Below are positions 61,644-64,000 of a DNA stretch of 64,000 nt, piece by piece. Source of the DNA: Arthrobacter globiformis (GTDB lineage: Bacteria > Actinomycetota > Actinomycetes > Actinomycetales > Micrococcaceae); NCBI RefSeq assembly GCF_030817195.1, contig NZ_JAUSYZ010000001.1:620001-684000 (forward strand), given 5' to 3'. Within the stretch, counting starts at the first letter, position 1, and every line of letters starts with the position of its first letter. The translations under genes and the position numbers were made by a program. Under the pieces are notes generated by a model. The model did not search any database. It had not been told where the DNA came from and was given only the letters and a program-made list of their open reading frames with translations.

Positions 61644-62738
61644 TTAGACCTGGGCTCCCAGCTTGAAGCCCACTGCGTCGGTGCCTGCGGCGGAGGAGGT
61701 CTCGTCCTTGCGGGTGTAGGAGAAGCCGTCGGCTCCCACGGTCACGGCCATCTCGGACTTTTCCTCGCGGACGATGACCGGCTGCGGGTTGCCATCCAGG
61801 TCCAGGACCAGGGAGGCCTCGGTGTACCAGGACGGGACCACGGGGTTGCCCCACCAGTCGCGGCGCTGGTTGTCGTGGACGTCCCAGGTGACGGTGGGGT
61901 TGTCCGGGTCGCCGGTGTAGTAGTCCTGGGTGTAGATCTCGATGCGGTGGCCGTCCGGGTCCAGGATGTAGAGGTAGAACGCGTTGGACACGCCGTGGCG
62001 GCCGGGGCCGCGTTCGATCCGGTCGCTGATGCGCAGGGCGCCCATCTTGTCGCAGATCTGGATGATGTTGTGCTTCTCGTGTGTGGCGAACGCGACGTGG
62101 TGCATGCGCGGGCCGTTGCCGCCGGTCAGGGCGGTGTCGTGCACGGTCTGCTTGCGGTGCATCCACGCGGCGTAGGTGACGCCGTCGGAATCCTTGATGT
62201 CTTCGGAGACGCGGAAGCCGAGGTCCTCCAGGTACTTGCGGCCGCGGGGAACGTCCGGGGTGACCTGGTTGAAGTGGTCCAGGCGCACCAGCTCACCGGC
62301 GGAGTAGAGGTCGTAGCGCTGGGTGAGACGCTCCACGTGCTCGGTCTCGTAGAAGAACTCGTAAGGGAAGCCCAGCGGGTCCTCGACGCGGACGGAGTCG
62401 CCGATGCCCTTCGTGAAGCCTTCCTTGCGGCGCTCGGTGCGGCAGCCCAGTTCCTTGTAGTACGCCTCGGCGGCGTCCACCTCGGCCGGGGACTTCACCC
62501 GGTACGCGAAGGCTGCCACGGCGGCGATGGGACCCTGGCGCAGCACCAGGTTGTGATGGATGAACTCCTCCAGGGAACGGAGGTAGATGGTGTTTTCATC
62601 CTCTTCGGTGACGTGCAGGCCCAGGACGTCAACGTAGAACTCGCGCGACTTGACAAGGTCCGTGACCACGATCTCCATGTAGGCGCAGCGGACGATGTCC
62701 GGTGCCGGGGCGGTGGGGGTGGGGACGAAGTTGGTCAT
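61644..62738 (-). CDS. hpaD: 3,4-dihydroxyphenylacetate 2,3-dioxygenase (extradiol, type I)
   Basis: 364 residues, two vicinal-oxygen-chelate domains (about 16-130 and 150-275). It opens the homoprotocatechuate ring proximally (2,3-cleavage). By direct count the metal ligands are His155 (RLDHFNQ), His214 (MHHVAFA) and Glu267 (HRIEIYT), with His200, Arg243 and Tyr257 near the active site. These are the same numbers as in the well-studied Brevibacterium fuscum (Fe) and Arthrobacter globiformis MndD (Mn) enzymes, so this is their ortholog. Which metal is used cannot be read from sequence. GAGAG lies before ATG 62738. Confidence 0.96.
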   Translation of the reverse strand: MTNFVPTPTAPAPDIVRCAYMEIVVTDLVKSREFYVDVLGLHVTEEDENTIYLRSLEEFIHHNLVLRQGPIAAVAAFAYRVKSPAEVDAAEAYYKELGCRTERRKEGFTKGIGDSVRVEDPLGFPYEFFYETEHVERLTQRYDLYSAGELVRLDHFNQVTPDVPRGRKYLEDLGFRVSEDIKDSDGVTYAAWMHRKQTVHDTALTGGNGPRMHHVAFATHEKHNIIQICDKMGALRISDRIERGPGRHGVSNAFYLYILDPDGHRIEIYTQDYYTGDPDNPTVTWDVHDNQRRDWWGNPVVPSWYTEASLVLDLDGNPQPVIVREEKSEMAVTVGADGFSYTRKDETSSAAGTDAVGFKLGAQV

Positions 62739-62786
62739 GATGTTCTCTCTTCTTTGAAAGGGGCCGGTAAGCGCTGGGTCGAAAAA

Positions 62787-64000
62787 TTAGGCGCCGAATT
62801 TGGGGGTGTGGACGGAGCCGAGCGTGATGTGCACGGCCTGCTGGTCGGTGTAGAAATCGATGGAGCGGTAGCCGCCCTCGTGGCCCAGGCCGGAGGCCTT
62901 GACCCCGCCGAACGGGGTGCGGAGGTCGCGGACGTTGTGGCTGTTCAGCCACACCATGCCGGCCTCCACGTTCTGGGCGAAGTTGTGCGCCCGGGTCAGG
63001 TTCTGGGTCCAGATGTAGGCCGCCAGGCCGTACTTGGTGTTGTTGGCCAGGGCGAGGGCCTCGTCGTCGTTCTCAAACGGGGTGATGGCGACGACGGGAC
63101 CGAAGATCTCCTCCTGGAAGATCCGGGCGTCGGGGGAGACGTCGGCAAAGACGGTGGGGGCGATGTAGTTGCCCTCCGGCAGGCCTTCGGGCCGTCCGCC
63201 GCCGGCCAGCAGCCGGCCTTCGGACTTGCCGATCTCCACGTAGGAGGCCACCTTCTCATAGTGTTCGGGGTGCACCAGGGCACCCACCTGCGTCTTGGGA
63301 TCGTGCGGGTCCCCGACGACGATGTTCTTGGCCCGGGCGGCGTACTTCTCGCAGAACTCGTCGTAGATGGCGCGTTCCACCAGGATGCGGGAGCCGGCGG
63401 TGCAGCGTTCGCCGTTGAGCGAGAAGACGCCGAACAGCGCGGAGTCGATCGCGGCGTCCAGGTCGGCGTCGGCGAACACGACGCACGGGGACTTGCCGCC
63501 GAGCTCCATGGACAGGCCCTTGAGGTTCACGGCGGCGTTGCGGAAGATGGTCTGGCCCGTGGTGGTCTCGCCGGTGAAGGAGATCAGCGGGACGTCAGGG
63601 TGCTTGACCAGGGCGTCGCCGGCTTCCTCGCCCAGGCCGTTGACCAGGTTGAAGACGCCGTCCGGCAGGCCTGCCTCCTTGAAGATGGTGGCCCACAGCG
63701 ACGCGGACAGCGGGGTAAATTCGGCCGGCTTGAGGACCACGGTGTTGCCGGTGGCCAGAGCCGGGGCCAGCTTCCAGGACTCCAGCATGAACGGGGTGTT
63801 CCACGGGGTGATGAGTCCGGCCACGCCGATCGGCTTGCGGTTCACGTAGTTGATCTGCGAGCCGGGGACCTTCATGGCGTCGTCGAACTGGGCCACGATC
63901 AGGTCCGCGAAGAAGCGGAAGTTCTCCGCTGCACGCAAGGCCTGGCCCTTCGCCTGGGTGATGGGCAGGCCGGTGTCGAAGGTTTCCAGTTCGGCGAGGC
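62787..64000 (-). CDS. hpaE: 5-carboxymethyl-2-hydroxymuconate-semialdehyde dehydrogenase (5' end outside the window)
   Basis: About 404 of an expected 490-500 residues are visible; the frame runs off the right edge and in-frame LAELETFDTGLPITQAKGQA is still ALDH sequence, so the start lies beyond 64000. Catalytic Cys is in SLNGERCTAGSRIL, Glu in SMELGGKSPCVVF, and cofactor motif in VAGLITPWNTPFMLESW. GLGHEGGYRSIDFYTDQQAV near the C-terminus is typical of HpaE. It oxidises the HpaD ring-cleavage product. First visible gene of the operon hpaE-hpaD-hpaH-hpaI-gabD; 48 nt to hpaD. Confidence 0.92.
   Translation of the reverse strand, partial: LAELETFDTGLPITQAKGQALRAAENFRFFADLIVAQFDDAMKVPGSQINYVNRKPIGVAGLITPWNTPFMLESWKLAPALATGNTVVLKPAEFTPLSASLWATIFKEAGLPDGVFNLVNGLGEEAGDALVKHPDVPLISFTGETTTGQTIFRNAAVNLKGLSMELGGKSPCVVFADADLDAAIDSALFGVFSLNGERCTAGSRILVERAIYDEFCEKYAARAKNIVVGDPHDPKTQVGALVHPEHYEKVASYVEIGKSEGRLLAGGGRPEGLPEGNYIAPTVFADVSPDARIFQEEIFGPVVAITPFENDDEALALANNTKYGLAAYIWTQNLTRAHNFAQNVEAGMVWLNSHNVRDLRTPFGGVKASGLGHEGGYRSIDFYTDQQAVHITLGSVHTPKFGA

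Overview
The window is high-GC DNA with the gene content and order of a Micrococcaceae actinobacterium, most likely Arthrobacter or Pseudarthrobacter. This rests on the actinobacterial neighbourhood ppa-dacB-DUF2342 metalloprotease-tilS-hpt-ftsH-folE-folP-folB-folK-DUF3180-DUF2520-panC-lysS-lsr2-clpC, which follows the order I know from Mycobacterium tuberculosis (Rv3628 down to Rv3596c). It also rests on strong G/C third positions, many GTG starts and TANNNT-type -10 elements. I found no rRNA, tRNA, CRISPR array, IS transposase or prophage.

Layout. 1-4.4 kb: a nucleobase permease divergent from a RutE-type nitroreductase, then phosphoglucomutase. 4.4-9.4 kb: NERD protein, DUF4190 protein, amidase, rhodanese, prephenate dehydratase and a small acidic protein. 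9.4-14.1 kb: lipid-kinase-like protein divergent from serS, HAD phosphatase, HTH/SatD-like protein, ppa. 14.3-34.5 kb: the conserved block (cell wall, tRNA lysidine synthase, purine salvage, FtsH, folate, PH-domain membrane proteins, pantothenate, LysRS). It is interrupted by a DUF559 gene flanked by palindromic repeats and by an MFS exporter plus two paralogous hydrolases. 34.5-41 kb: small membrane protein, Lsr2, ClpC, S9 peptidase, GNAT. 41-43.6 kb: dhaKLM for dihydroxyacetone phosphorylation. 43.6-55.4 kb: lipoprotein, mutY, two unknowns, disA, prfC, a stand-alone ketosynthase, a His-rich membrane protein with a YcnI-like copper protein, radA and a FUSC protein. 55.5-64 kb: a minus-strand homoprotocatechuate (3,4-dihydroxyphenylacetate) meta-cleavage cluster, hpaE-hpaD-hpaH-hpaI-gabD-MHS transporter-ALDH, cut by the window edge.

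How the genes work together. hpaE, hpaD, hpaH, hpaI and gabD supply successive steps from the ring-cleavage substrate to pyruvate and succinate; the isomerase/decarboxylase steps must lie elsewhere. The fol genes run head to tail with 4-nt overlaps into membrane genes and panC. DhaK, DhaL and DhaM form one phosphoenolpyruvate-driven kinase, but this DhaM carries no enzyme I domain.

The most unusual signals are: (i) a family of 95-106 bp palindromic elements (41-146, 18814-18919, 19879-19973), two of which bracket a Vsr/PD-(D/E)XK-like DUF559 gene; (ii) a second 22-bp repeat family in direct and inverted copies (13486-13523, 30913-30997); (iii) a GGTTGAGCCCGTC repeat that has become the C-terminal coding region of a PH-domain protein; (iv) three reading-frame lesions (lysS N-terminus, a hydrolase C-terminus, mutY N-terminus) that are either real mutations or base-calling errors; and (v) several start codons 6-8 nt after a TANNNT box, which suggests leaderless transcripts.
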